Below, in pieces: positions 47,385 to 57,636 of a stretch of DNA of 64,000 nt. Origin of the DNA: Dyadobacter flavalbus (GTDB lineage Bacteria; Bacteroidota; Bacteroidia; Cytophagales; Spirosomataceae); assembly GCF_006149045.1 (NCBI RefSeq), contig NZ_VBSN01000059.1, positions 186,001-250,000 on the forward strand, read 5' to 3'. A model generated the notes under the pieces. It had not been told where the DNA came from, did not search any database, and saw only the letters and a list, made by a program, of their open reading frames with translations. The first letter of the stretch is position 1; every line of letters starts with the position of its first letter. A program made the translations under genes and the position numbers.

Positions 47385-48689
47385 ATGTTCAAGGCATTAC
47401 TTAGCTGTTTGTTCGTAACCATCATGTTTTCCGGCTGTTCCGAATCAAGATACAATCAGACTGAACGTCGCGTTCACATCAGAAAACAGAACGGAAAGTA
47501 TGTTCTGTACAAAAACAACAAACCGTTTTTTATAAAAGGAGCCGGCGGATCTGCTAACCTGAATTTGCTGAAACAGCTGGGAGGCAATGCTATCCGAATC
47601 TGGGATACAACCAATCTGGGTGTTGTGCTGGACAGTGCGCATGCCAACAATATATCTGTAATCGTGGGTTTGCCGGTACAAAACAGCAATGTTGCTGACA
47701 TGTATCAAGATCCGGATCGGATTGCAGCGCAGCATAGGGCTTTTAAAAAAATCGTAAACCGCTTCAGAAAGCATCCGGCCGTGCTGATGTGGTGCGTAGG
47801 CAATGAACTGGATTTTCCCTATGGCTTGTCCTATAACCGTTTTTACAGGGCGTACAACGATCTTACGGACATGATCCATCAGGACGACCCGCATCATCCG
47901 GTTACGACTACCGTACTGAACTTCAATCCCAAATACATCGCAACCCTGCAGATCCGCTGTGATATTGATCTGATTTCATTCAATATATTCAGTTTGCTGG
48001 ACACTTTCAGAGAAAACCTGAAACATCACCTCTGGCTCTGGAACGGGCCGTACATGGTTCTGGAATGGGGAATAGACGGGCCCTGGCAGGGAACCATGCA
48101 AACTGCATGGGGTGCGTACATTGAAAAGACAAGTACTGAAAAAGCGGCCATTTACGGGGAACGTTATCTGCGTTACATGCCGCTGGAAAGCCAGCGGTTT
48201 CTGGGCGGATTTGTCTTTTTCTGGGGGAATAAACAGGAAACCACGCATACATGGTTCAGTATATTCGATGCCGAGGGAAGGAAAACGGCTGCTGTGAAAA
48301 CGATGAAATATCTGTGGACCGGAAAAACATTGAACGAAACCTTTCCCGAAATAAAACACATGCGCGTCGAAAACAGAGATGCATATCAGAATATTATTCT
48401 TGTCCCCAACCGGAAATCACAAGCGGAAGTCACGTTGCTGAGCAGTGCAGACAGTATCAAAACGATCAAATGGCAGATTTTCAAGGAAGACTGGTTTAAA
48501 AAGAACAACGAGAACAGTACCCGGTTGCTGAAGCCGCTAAGCCAGCTTATGAAAGCAGACCAAGGCTTGAAAGCCGTTTTCACTACGCCCGCGCAGGAAG
48601 GCCCGTACCGGATATTCGCGACAGTTTACGATCACAAAGGCAACCTCGCGACGTGTAACACGCCTTTTTATGTACTAAGCACCAGATGA
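47385..48689 (+). CDS. Glycosidase-like lipoprotein (clan-A TIM barrel)
   Basis: The 434-residue protein is a lipoprotein (lipobox Cys18, MFSGC). It folds as a clan-A glycosidase by pattern: barrel start KGAGGSANLNLLKQLGGNAIRIWD, the acid/base motif MWCVGNELDF with Glu141, and the nucleophile motif MVLEWGIDGPWQ with Glu227. A C-terminal beta domain (about 330-434) follows. The closest known types are glucanosyltransferase/GH2-like enzymes, but family is not certain. Its stop overlaps the start of the GT2 synthase (ATGA). It probably trims or transfers the polymer made by the synthase as it emerges. Confidence 0.82.
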   Translation: MFKALLSCLFVTIMFSGCSESRYNQTERRVHIRKQNGKYVLYKNNKPFFIKGAGGSANLNLLKQLGGNAIRIWDTTNLGVVLDSAHANNISVIVGLPVQNSNVADMYQDPDRIAAQHRAFKKIVNRFRKHPAVLMWCVGNELDFPYGLSYNRFYRAYNDLTDMIHQDDPHHPVTTTVLNFNPKYIATLQIRCDIDLISFNIFSLLDTFRENLKHHLWLWNGPYMVLEWGIDGPWQGTMQTAWGAYIEKTSTEKAAIYGERYLRYMPLESQRFLGGFVFFWGNKQETTHTWFSIFDAEGRKTAAVKTMKYLWTGKTLNETFPEIKHMRVENRDAYQNIILVPNRKSQAEVTLLSSADSIKTIKWQIFKEDWFKKNNENSTRLLKPLSQLMKADQGLKAVFTTPAQEGPYRIFATVYDHKGNLATCNTPFYVLSTR

Positions 48690-51600
48690 GACACACGCCC
48701 AACGTTCAGCCGCCGACAGGAAGGCAGATGCTAACGCTCAGACTGATGATCTTTCTGGGGGTGGCTTCCATGATCATTTTTCTGGAAAGCATACTTTCGG
48801 AAGCTGTGCGCGGCTACGGCCCTTTGTACTGGATGCTGATGTTTAGCTTCTTTTTTACCTGTCTACAGCTGCTGCACGAATGGTACCATTACCTTCATAT
48901 CACAGTGCCGGAAACGCCGCCCGAAAAGAAAGTATTCACAGTGGATATATTCACCACTTTCTGTGCAGGAGAGCCTTATGAAATGATCGTCGAAACGCTG
49001 ACCGCCATTCAGGCGATCACCTATCCGCACAAAACCTACCTGTGCGATGAAGCCGACGACCCATTTTTAAGAAATTTTTGCAGGGAAATCGGTGTATATC
49101 ATGTGACGCGGACAAAAAAGATCGATGCAAAAGCCGGCAACATCAACAATGCACTGAACCTTTCCTCGGGTGAACTCTGCGTTGTTCTGGACCCCGACCA
49201 TGTTCCGTTCCCGAATTTTCTTGACCCGATTGTTACGCATTTCAACAATCCGGAAATCGGGTTTGTACAAGTTGTTCAGGCTTATAAAAACAATGATGAA
49301 GGGCTGATTGCCAAAGGCGCCGCCCAGCAGACTTATCAGTTTTACGGTCCGATGATGATGACCATGAACCATTACGGAACCGTGCTGGCCATCGGGGCAA
49401 ACTGTACGTTCCGCCGCAAGGCACTGGAATCAATCGGCGGACATGCCGCTGGTCTGGCGGAAGACATGCATACGTCCATGCAGCTGCATGCCAGAGGCTG
49501 GAAATCGGTGTATGTGCCGGCGGTGCTCGCGCGCGGGCTGGTTCCGTCAACGCTTTCGGCTTACTACAAACAGCAGCTTAAATGGTCGCGCGGCGTTTTT
49601 GACCTGTTTGTAACGGCATACCCGGCACTTTACAGGAATTTTACATGGCGCCAGAAACTTCATTATGCCACGATTCCGCTGCATTATCTGTCAGGAATCG
49701 TGTTCCTGATCAACTTTCTCATTCCCATTGTGGCCCTGTTTTCCGGCGTTTCACCCATGCATATGGGTATTCATGATTTTGCAGCAACCGTACTGCCGCT
49801 TGTGACGGCCACACTGCTGATCCGGCATTTTGTTCAATGGTGGGTAATGGAAGACGAGGAACGGGGTTTTCACGTAGTTGGCGGTTTTCTGCAGATCGGG
49901 ACGTGGTGGGTTTTCATTCTTGGATTTGTATATACGCTGCTCCGGAAAGATGTGCCTTACGTACCTACGCCAAAGGATGGAAATGAAGATAACAACTGGC
50001 CGCTGAACGTTCCAAACCTCATTATTCTGGTTCTTTCCCTGTTTGCAGCGACATACGGACTCTATACCGACAGAAACCCGTATAACCTGATCATGGCCTT
50101 ATACGCAGTAATGAACAGCATGTTTATGGCATTCACCGTGGCGGCCAGCAGACAGCAGCAGTTCAGGACGGTTGTATCCCGAAATAAAGGGCTGAGCAGC
50201 GTCATGAACTGGATAAAACACGTTAAAGGAAGCTTCTGGATCATACGCAGAAAGGTTTATACCGGCGTACGGAGCACTGCATTGCTTACTGCCGTTGTGC
50301 TGTTTTCCGCAATGGTCTATTTCAGGGAAACAAAGCATGCCGTAACTTATAATTCACTTGGTGATAACAAAGAGAACCTGTTTTATACCGGAGCCTTTTT
50401 GCCCGACGCGGATCACGGGGCATCTTCCTTGAAACCGGTTCAGGAATTCCAGCAGAGAAATCATGTACGTTTTGATTTGGTCTCGCTTGATCTGCCGTGG
50501 GGATCAGAAAAGGAATGCAGGTTGCCGATGCAGACCATTGAATCCATCTATGAAAACGGCTCGGTTCCCATGATCAACTGGGAACCTCGGCAGGATTTGT
50601 TTGAACAAAATGAAGCGGAGAAACGTGGAAGGGTTTTCAGCCGCATCACCAACGGCGAATACGATGCTTATCTCGGACAATTTTCGGATGAGGTGAAAAA
50701 GCTGCATCGACCTGTTTACATCTGTTTTGCCCGTGAAGCCGGCAACCCTGAAAAGCAATGGTCTGAAAAGAACAGGAACACGCCGGAAGAATTCAGAGCG
50801 GCATGGAAATATATTCACCGTTTCTTTTCCGGTAAAGAGATTTACAATGTCATATGGGTGTGGAATCCGTGGGAAGCGGCAGCTATTGACGATTACTTTC
50901 CGGGCTGGCAATATGTAGACTGGATCGCCGTATCACATCCGGACGCGGATCTGAAAGCAGACATTTCAGTTTCCATCACAGAATCTTATGCGCCGTATCA
51001 CCGGAATCATGTTTTCAGATCCGGCTTGCCCGTTATGCTGACTTTTTCAAAGACTCCCGACTTTGAAAATAGGAAGCAGCATTACTTTCAACATGCACTT
51101 GCCGATGCGAGGCGCAGGTTTCCCGAGATCAAAGCCGTTGTATTCGACACCCTTCTGCCAAAAGGGAACATACCCGCTTTCCTTGCTGCTTTGCAGCTGA
51201 ATGCTGAGGAAAGTACGCCGATAAAACGCTTTTCGAATTTTCGGAAACTTCAAAATAAAACAGCGCCTGAATTGCTTGACGAATCTTTGAACATCCCTGA
51301 AAAAAGGAAAACGAAAAATAACCCGGCATTTTACCTGAGCGGCATAAAAGGAATCAATTACAACAAAGGGCTTGACTGGACCGAAGATTATCATGCACTG
51401 ACCAGGAATGAACTGGAAAGTGACTTACAGGAAATAAAGGGGTTGGGTGCCAATGCCATCAAATTCTACGGTTCGGATTTCTATGATTACAACATGCTGA
51501 AAGCGGCAGGAAACCTGCAGCTTCAGGTACATTACAGCTTCTGGATTGATCCGGAAATCAATTTTATAAATGACTCGGATCAGCTGGAAACACTGAAAAA

Positions 51601-52462
51601 ACAGATCCTGAATGCCGTGGAGGATTTGAAAGACCGTCCGGAAATCCGTTCCTGGAATTTCGGAAGTCCGGTGTTCAGACAACTGGAAACCCAGTTTTAC
51701 AAACCGGAACTGCTATATCAGGAGCAGGCGTACATGCTGTGGCTCAAAGACGTCGTGCAGCAGATCAGGAAAATTGATCCGGAAAGAATCATCACTTCCG
51801 ACCTATATTTATCGCATAAAACACCCGGACTGCTTCGCCGGGTAAGCCGGTTTATTCCTGAAATCAACTCATTCGGCCTGCAGATCGCGGAAACAAATCC
51901 GGAGATACTTGCCCGCATCAGGGAACTTCAGATTCCGTTTTTCATCAGCTATGCGGAAGTGCCTGTTATTGCCGCCATGCAAACTGCCGGAACTGGCACT
52001 TTTGTATCTGGCTGGCAGGATGCGAGAATGGCGAACAGCGTGAATTTTTCGGGATTGAAAGATCATAACGGCCGTAAGAAACGGAATTACCTTCAGCTCA
52101 GCCATATCTGGAAAGGTACGCCTTCGCCCAGACAATTACCGGAAATCAAGATACTGAAACCTGCACTGGTGACGATTCCAGGCTATAATCTTGCATATCA
52201 TGCATTGATTTTCAAAAATGGCCGATGGGAATTGCCGGAAGGCAACACAGGCACGATGCATTTTGAATGGAAACTGGTGAAGAACAACCGGTTCGGAATG
52301 CCTGTCGAAATCAATGCTGTCGGAGAAGGGCCGCGTTTAAACCTTATCGTTCCGGCCGATCCTGCACAATATCAGCTTTATCTTTACACCATTGTTGATT
52401 CCATGGTCTACGGAATCAGCAAATCCACGCTGAATACACCGCTTTCAGTGAATGCACAATAG
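48686..52462 (+). CDS. GT2 polysaccharide synthase fused to two glycosidase-like domains
   Basis: This 1258-residue membrane protein begins with two helices (about 18-66). A processive GT2 domain follows with Asp121 (CDEADD), DPDH (169-172), AED (258-260) and QQLKW (296-300), as in cellulose synthase-like enzymes. Several helices span about 330-545. Residues 565-840 resemble GH26 (VPMINWEPRQ, FAREAGN with Glu684) but the nucleophile position reads LTFSKT and lacks Glu. Residues 880-1150 are a second barrel-like domain (GIKGINYNKGLDW, LGANAIKFYG) in which the usual N-E acid motif is WNFGS. The two C-terminal domains therefore look like non-catalytic or partly catalytic polymer-binding modules. 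The product is an unknown beta-linked polysaccharide. Confidence 0.88.
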   Translation: MRHTPNVQPPTGRQMLTLRLMIFLGVASMIIFLESILSEAVRGYGPLYWMLMFSFFFTCLQLLHEWYHYLHITVPETPPEKKVFTVDIFTTFCAGEPYEMIVETLTAIQAITYPHKTYLCDEADDPFLRNFCREIGVYHVTRTKKIDAKAGNINNALNLSSGELCVVLDPDHVPFPNFLDPIVTHFNNPEIGFVQVVQAYKNNDEGLIAKGAAQQTYQFYGPMMMTMNHYGTVLAIGANCTFRRKALESIGGHAAGLAEDMHTSMQLHARGWKSVYVPAVLARGLVPSTLSAYYKQQLKWSRGVFDLFVTAYPALYRNFTWRQKLHYATIPLHYLSGIVFLINFLIPIVALFSGVSPMHMGIHDFAATVLPLVTATLLIRHFVQWWVMEDEERGFHVVGGFLQIGTWWVFILGFVYTLLRKDVPYVPTPKDGNEDNNWPLNVPNLIILVLSLFAATYGLYTDRNPYNLIMALYAVMNSMFMAFTVAASRQQQFRTVVSRNKGLSSVMNWIKHVKGSFWIIRRKVYTGVRSTALLTAVVLFSAMVYFRETKHAVTYNSLGDNKENLFYTGAFLPDADHGASSLKPVQEFQQRNHVRFDLVSLDLPWGSEKECRLPMQTIESIYENGSVPMINWEPRQDLFEQNEAEKRGRVFSRITNGEYDAYLGQFSDEVKKLHRPVYICFAREAGNPEKQWSEKNRNTPEEFRAAWKYIHRFFSGKEIYNVIWVWNPWEAAAIDDYFPGWQYVDWIAVSHPDADLKADISVSITESYAPYHRNHVFRSGLPVMLTFSKTPDFENRKQHYFQHALADARRRFPEIKAVVFDTLLPKGNIPAFLAALQLNAEESTPIKRFSNFRKLQNKTAPELLDESLNIPEKRKTKNNPAFYLSGIKGINYNKGLDWTEDYHALTRNELESDLQEIKGLGANAIKFYGSDFYDYNMLKAAGNLQLQVHYSFWIDPEINFINDSDQLETLKKQILNAVEDLKDRPEIRSWNFGSPVFRQLETQFYKPELLYQEQAYMLWLKDVVQQIRKIDPERIITSDLYLSHKTPGLLRRVSRFIPEINSFGLQIAETNPEILARIRELQIPFFISYAEVPVIAAMQTAGTGTFVSGWQDARMANSVNFSGLKDHNGRKKRNYLQLSHIWKGTPSPRQLPEIKILKPALVTIPGYNLAYHALIFKNGRWELPEGNTGTMHFEWKLVKNNRFGMPVEINAVGEGPRLNLIVPADPAQYQLYLYTIVDSMVYGISKSTLNTPLSVNAQ

Positions 52463-52672
52463 GTATTTTCCAGCATTATTACACGGCACCTCTAAAATAA
52501 TTTGCTGAATGACCGCCGTGCAATCGCCACTGGCTCGAAAATTGTTCTGGTTTATTTATTGACTTTTGGCACAGTTCAAAAAACGGGAATTTCTCCGTTT
52601 TCTGTCTGGATTGAAAGATTCGATTCACTTATTTATAAACGAACAGAACGCTAAATTAATGAACTTACTTTT

Positions 52673-53791
52673 ATGAACAGTTTACCCTTAACCGTAAAAC
52701 GGTCTATCGAACTTTTAGGTATCGTACTTATAATCAGCATTTTATCAATAGGTAAAGATATTATAATGCCCATTATTCTGGCATTTTTTATCAGCATTGT
52801 ACTGCTTCCGGTTTACCGGTTCAACAAAAGGCACAAAGTGCCCGAAGCGCTGGCAATCGTAGTGCCCATTTTATTGCTGATTGTTATTCTGGGAAGTATC
52901 ATCTGGTTTTTTTCTTCTCAAGTCAGTTTGCTTGTTGCCGATTTTCCGAAAATCAGGAGCAATGTGAACATACACCTGAAATCGCTGAGTAACTGGATTT
53001 CTTCTATAAGCAGTTATTCTACGAAGGAACAAGTGGACTTTATCAATAAAAATGCCAACGATCTTCTGGGGATTGCAGGTAAAACAGCCAGCGGCGCGGC
53101 GGTGACACTGAGCGGGCTTTTTGTTTTTGTCGGGCTTCTGCCGATCTACATTTACCTGATCCTGTTTTACAAGGACATTCTGCTGCGGTTTATTTTCATG
53201 TGGTTTGCCGTTGATTATCATCCGCGTGTAAAGGAAGCCATTTATGAAACCGAATCGATCATTAAAAATTATCTGGTCGGATTGCTGATCCAGGTTACTT
53301 ACATGACTATTCTGGTAGGAGGGATCCTGATGCTGATCGGCATTAAGCATGCTTTTCTCATCGGCGTTATTTTTGCTTTTTTGAATCTGATTCCATACAT
53401 CGGTGCCCTGCTTGGGAATGTAATCGGTGCGTTGCTTACGCTTACTTCTTCAACGGAACTGTGGCCTGTTGTAACGGTACTGGGTGTTATTGCTGCCGTG
53501 CAGTTTCTGGACAACAATATCCTGATGCCGCGTATTGTCGGTTCAAAAGTCAAGATCAATGCCTTTTTTTCCATACTTGGCGTGATCATCGGCGGAAATA
53601 TTGCCGGCGTTTCGGGCATGTTTTTATCCATGCCGATCATTGCGGTGCTCAAAGTCATTTTTGACCGTACGGACATGTTCAAACAATGGGGCGTATTACT
53701 GGGTGATGAAAGGCCGGCCCGGAGTCCGATGACATTTCCTGTTTTCCGCAAGAAAGTGCCTGTAACTACCAAACCCGGCCTTCAGAAATGA
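52673..53791 (+). CDS. AI-2E family transporter (PerM/TqsA-like)
   Basis: The 372-residue protein has about eight membrane helices with the family layout: two helix pairs at the start, a periplasmic/cytoplasmic helical insert (about 75-150), and the conserved C-terminal helices FAFLNLIPYIGALLGNVIGA and DNNILMPRIVGSKVKINA. Members export small signals such as AI-2 or act as Na/H antiporters. The substrate here is unknown. It is convergent with the metalloprotease gene, their stops 9 bp apart. Confidence 0.93.
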   Translation: MNSLPLTVKRSIELLGIVLIISILSIGKDIIMPIILAFFISIVLLPVYRFNKRHKVPEALAIVVPILLLIVILGSIIWFFSSQVSLLVADFPKIRSNVNIHLKSLSNWISSISSYSTKEQVDFINKNANDLLGIAGKTASGAAVTLSGLFVFVGLLPIYIYLILFYKDILLRFIFMWFAVDYHPRVKEAIYETESIIKNYLVGLLIQVTYMTILVGGILMLIGIKHAFLIGVIFAFLNLIPYIGALLGNVIGALLTLTSSTELWPVVTVLGVIAAVQFLDNNILMPRIVGSKVKINAFFSILGVIIGGNIAGVSGMFLSMPIIAVLKVIFDRTDMFKQWGVLLGDERPARSPMTFPVFRKKVPVTTKPGLQK

Positions 53792-53800
53792 TTTCGGACT

Positions 53801-56335
53801 TTACTCGACAGCGAACTTGTAAACGGCATTGCCATTGGTTATGACATACAATCCGGGCGCAAGCCGCTGCTTCGGGACGATCTGCAGGATACCGTTCTGA
53901 AGCGGGATTTTTGAAAAAGGAATTTCTTTGCCTGAAATATCCAGCAACCGGATCTGCGCTGATCCGGTTGCCCGGATGTTGAGCAGATTGCCCGTCAGAG
54001 GATTTGGATAAGGAGCGTCTTTTCCGGGAACCCGTACGGCAACCGCGCGGTACAACACTTCTGTCCCGTCCGTATCTGTCTGCCGCAGCCGGTAATAGCT
54101 CAGGTTATTGAAAGGAAATTCATCCAGGTAAGTATAGGTTTCAAGCGTATCGGACCGGCCGGCTGCTTCCAGCTGTGCAACGGGTTCAAATGTTCGCATG
54201 TCTGTGCTGCGTTCAATGCTGAAATAGGCGGCGTTCAGTTCCCGGGCCGTACGCCAGGTCAGTTCCACTTTGTTCTCAGGTGTAAGGTCTGCTTTGAAGT
54301 AAACCAGAGATACCGGCAATGGTCCGGAAATAATTTCTATCTGATAATCTTCAGTTTCGCCGTAACCTATATTTCCGCAATCCGTCGCTTCCTGAAAATA
54401 CCGCGACTGAATCCGCATCCTTGTAGTCTGTTCGGCAATGTTACTTGCAATTGTAAAAGTACATTCCTGTGCAGACGACGCGGTTGAATCTGTTTTGAAA
54501 ATAACTTCATCTTCTGTAAAAACGCCGTTGTTGTTATAATCTATCCATGCTTTCACAGTTTGGGCATTGTAGTAGCCGAGCAAGTCTATCGTCAGTTTAT
54601 TGGTTGCTCCCTTGCTTACTTTGGGCGTACTGATATCCGAAAAAAAGTTATAGCCGTTTGCTGAACATCCCGAAGCATTACTCAGATAATCATCATTCAG
54701 TTTTATTGAACTCAAACCAATTCCGTAACCTTCGCAATTGCCGCTGGCCAGGCAGTATTCGGGCGGATTGCTGTTGGTCGTAAAAGATTTTGAACCCGAA
54801 AATCCGGAACATTCAGCACCCACCCTGCATTCGTATTTTGTGTTTGGTCTCAGCCCGAAGATGGAAACGGAATTGGTTGGTGTTTTTACTTCAGTCCATT
54901 TTTTTGTAGCTGCCATGCGGTACTGAAGCTTGTGCAGCGTATTGCTGCCGGTATATTTCCATTTGATCCGGGCGCCGGATGCAAACACATGATCAATCTG
55001 CAAGCCCGACGGTTTGCTATCCGAAACCGGCAGGCATTCTGCCGAATGTATACGGTTACGGATCAGATTTCCCGGTAACGGGCCAAAGCCGTTTGCAAGC
55101 TTGCGGTAAGGACAGTAACTCATGATGGAGCCGCCGTTTACCGGCGCAGGCCCGCGTTCACAATTTCCTTCTTCCACAGCGGCACAATTATCAATCGGTC
55201 CGCCGGGCCATGTACAGCTTTGCGTATGAAGGCTGCCGAAGCTGTGGCCAAGCTCGTGACAGATTACATCCACATCGCCGTAAATATCCGGATAGCTGAC
55301 AAATGAATATTTTGCATTGATGGTGCTGAGACCGTAATTATAACTGCGGCTGCAAACATCGCTGGGTACGTAAGCGAGTCCGCTGTTATTGCCCATTTTA
55401 AGCAAATGTGCAAAATGGCCTGGAAAATTATCCGATTTCGTATTCCATAAATCCCTGAAGATATTGAGTGATTCATCATCATTCTTGCCGGCATAAGGAT
55501 CCGTTGTCGTCCACATGCTCAATCCCGACAAGCGCACCGCAATTCCTTCAATGCTGAAAGTAGTGGAAACGGCATTGACAAGATTCATGATATAATGTTC
55601 AACAGACGTCAGATTGCCAAGGGAATCCAAAGTGGCTTTATCCGTTTCTATATATATGCCGACCCATCGGCACGAAGTATTTTCCTGAAACTGATTCTGC
55701 TGCTGCATTATTTTTCCTTCGGGTATTTTGAGGCCGTCGGTTCCGCAGGAAAAACTGGAAGTTTTAACAAGGTCATGGTCATAATACATGCTGTAATTTT
55801 CTGCCTTGCTGCCGGGTTTTTTGTTTTTGCCCAGAATCCTGGTGCCTGTATGATCCGATATCAGGCCCGAAATTTCATCATTTACAATCGTCAGGGAAAC
55901 AACAGAATTAGCCTCACCTGAAACGACACCGCGGAAAAACCGTACATATGGCAATTCCCGTGCAGTATTTCCCTGTGCGGACAAAACGGAAATACTGAAA
56001 TCCGGAGCAAGTACCGTTACGGGAAAAATATCCAGCGTCAGCATGGAGCCGTTTGCAGTGGGCAGTACAAACTCATACAATGGACTCTGATCCGATGATT
56101 TTAACCGTTCCAGTTTGAGCCGGTCCAGTTCCAGGTTTGTCACAGCCGCCCCCGGCTTTATTCCCTTTTCTACTGCATTGTTCAGCTTGGGTGTGCTGAG
56201 TATCTGGATTCTGTCGGACGATACACCCGTTTTTTTAAGATCGGCAACCGTTTCAAAAGGCATCTGCTGGGCCAGTACAGCAGTTTGGAAAAAAATACAC
56301 AGTACACAAACAAGGGCATTGTAAAGTATTCTCAT
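53801..56335 (-). CDS. Secreted zinc metalloprotease with Fn3, GEVED and sorting domains
   Basis: The ATG at 56335 gives 844 residues starting with a signal peptide (cleavage after VLAQ, about residue 23). A propeptide of about 190 residues precedes a reprolysin/M12-like catalytic domain with HELGHSFGSLH (His360, Glu361, His364, His370). A fibronectin-type-III-like domain (about 470-530), a GEVED domain (WIDYNNNGVFTEDE) and a C-terminal module follow (LVYFKADLTPENKVELTW and the tail PYPNPLTGNL to YKFAVE). The tail fits a type IX secretion sorting signal. The enzyme should be exported to the surface or medium to degrade proteins. Confidence 0.9.
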   Translation of the reverse strand: MRILYNALVCVLCIFFQTAVLAQQMPFETVADLKKTGVSSDRIQILSTPKLNNAVEKGIKPGAAVTNLELDRLKLERLKSSDQSPLYEFVLPTANGSMLTLDIFPVTVLAPDFSISVLSAQGNTARELPYVRFFRGVVSGEANSVVSLTIVNDEISGLISDHTGTRILGKNKKPGSKAENYSMYYDHDLVKTSSFSCGTDGLKIPEGKIMQQQNQFQENTSCRWVGIYIETDKATLDSLGNLTSVEHYIMNLVNAVSTTFSIEGIAVRLSGLSMWTTTDPYAGKNDDESLNIFRDLWNTKSDNFPGHFAHLLKMGNNSGLAYVPSDVCSRSYNYGLSTINAKYSFVSYPDIYGDVDVICHELGHSFGSLHTQSCTWPGGPIDNCAAVEEGNCERGPAPVNGGSIMSYCPYRKLANGFGPLPGNLIRNRIHSAECLPVSDSKPSGLQIDHVFASGARIKWKYTGSNTLHKLQYRMAATKKWTEVKTPTNSVSIFGLRPNTKYECRVGAECSGFSGSKSFTTNSNPPEYCLASGNCEGYGIGLSSIKLNDDYLSNASGCSANGYNFFSDISTPKVSKGATNKLTIDLLGYYNAQTVKAWIDYNNNGVFTEDEVIFKTDSTASSAQECTFTIASNIAEQTTRMRIQSRYFQEATDCGNIGYGETEDYQIEIISGPLPVSLVYFKADLTPENKVELTWRTARELNAAYFSIERSTDMRTFEPVAQLEAAGRSDTLETYTYLDEFPFNNLSYYRLRQTDTDGTEVLYRAVAVRVPGKDAPYPNPLTGNLLNIRATGSAQIRLLDISGKEIPFSKIPLQNGILQIVPKQRLAPGLYVITNGNAVYKFAVE

Positions 56336-56773
56336 AGAAGCAGGGTTTTTTGTAAATAAGGTTATGTAAATGGTGCAAAAGGTTGCTGAAAGATGCCATG
56401 TAAAGTGTGCTGAACCGACTGATTCCCGTTGCCGGAAATGCAATTTTTAGTAAAAATAAGCGGCTTTTACACTATTTGTGCACTATTTCAATATTAATTT
56501 GTACGTAGTTTATTTTGTGGTATATTCTTGTAATTTGATCGAATAAATTCAATTCCGGGCTAGTTGCACAGGGTTCCCAATGTAGTTGTAATTGCAGCAA
56601 TAATGTTTTTGGCAATTCGACTTGAACAAAACCGTGTTTTCTCTGCCAAGGAGGAATAATTTCGACAAGTCAATCAAAGTTAGTTTTCAGTATGATGTAG
56701 GTCATGTTTTCAGGTCGGGCTTGTGCCTAATTTTGAATCATCAAATCAAACAACACCTGCTAATATTACTGAC
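56336..56773. other. Divergent intergenic region, no gene seen
   Basis: About 440 bp between the metalloprotease and the small T9SS-type protein. The frames of both genes stay open some way into it through TTG or GTG codons, but the signal peptides mark the ATG starts. No exact promoter box, repeat or RNA gene is seen. Confidence 0.5.
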
Positions 56774-57364
56774 ATGAACACTGCACGTAAAAACCTCCTC
56801 TTCATTGTTTTATTGATCGTTACAGCTGTATCCTCCTCTTTCAGTGCTCCTTTATTTACCAAAACAAAACCGCTGACCATCCAGATGCCCGTAGCTGACG
56901 GCAAGTACGCCTTCGTGGTAGACGGCAAAAAACAGGTTGTCGAAATCAGCAATGAAACCGGCAAACTGCAAATACCGGCGGAACCCTGCGTGATCCGCTA
57001 CACGGCCGAAGACGGTGTTACGAACCTGACGGTTTTCATTGAGCAGGAAACATCCAGATCCTTTCTTTTGCCGGCCGTTCAGGCCAATGAAAGCGAAGTA
57101 GAGGCAGAGTGGGAAGCCGTGATCCTGGGCAATCCGGTACGTGCAGGAAAAGTAATGACGCAGATCACAGGCCCGATGAACAGCAACCCGACCATCGAAA
57201 TCTACGATTTGCAGGGACGTTCACTGGTGAAAAAACAGGTTGCAAAAAACCAGGCAACCGAATCTTACACACTGGATGTACCGCAGCTTTCGACCGGCAT
57301 CCTGCTTGTAAAAGTAAGCTGCGACAACTTCTCGCAGACATTGAAAGTATTGCACACAAACTGA
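56774..57364 (+). CDS. Small secreted protein with T9SS-type C-terminal domain
   Basis: From the ATG at 56774 the product is 196 residues with a signal peptide (about 1-26, ending SSFSAP). A short beta-rich domain of about 80 residues follows. The C-terminal 75 residues (NPVRAGKVMTQITG, IEIYDLQGRSLVKKQ, STGILLVKVSCDNFSQTLKVL) match a type A sorting domain of the type IX secretion system. The protein has almost no cargo besides the sorting domain. It is divergent from a T9SS-type metalloprotease and is followed by a strong terminator. Confidence 0.8.
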   Translation: MNTARKNLLFIVLLIVTAVSSSFSAPLFTKTKPLTIQMPVADGKYAFVVDGKKQVVEISNETGKLQIPAEPCVIRYTAEDGVTNLTVFIEQETSRSFLLPAVQANESEVEAEWEAVILGNPVRAGKVMTQITGPMNSNPTIEIYDLQGRSLVKKQVAKNQATESYTLDVPQLSTGILLVKVSCDNFSQTLKVLHTN

Positions 57365-57492
57365 AATACACACAGAATCCTGAAAATAATGCGGCAAAAG
57401 CCGGCATAACACACCTGATTAAAATATAAAAAGCAGTCGGAAAGTATCATAATAGCAGTTTGTTTGAATTGATGAGTCACATACTATAATCG

Positions 57493-57528
57493 AATAGCGG
57501 GTCCATTTTGGACCCGCTATTTTTGTTT
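57493..57528 (+). terminator. Rho-independent terminator after small T9SS-type gene
   Basis: A 12-bp perfect stem (57493-57504 with 57510-57521) with a 5-base loop is followed by TTTTGTTT. It lies about 130 bp after the stop. Confidence 0.9.
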
Positions 57529-57636
57529 AAGCCGGAAATTAAATTAAAACGTCACATTGCCGGAAAGAAGCAGTGCCTGGAATAATTATTGATAACAACG
57601 GTGCCGAAAAGATTTGAAAATTATAAAAGTGCATCT

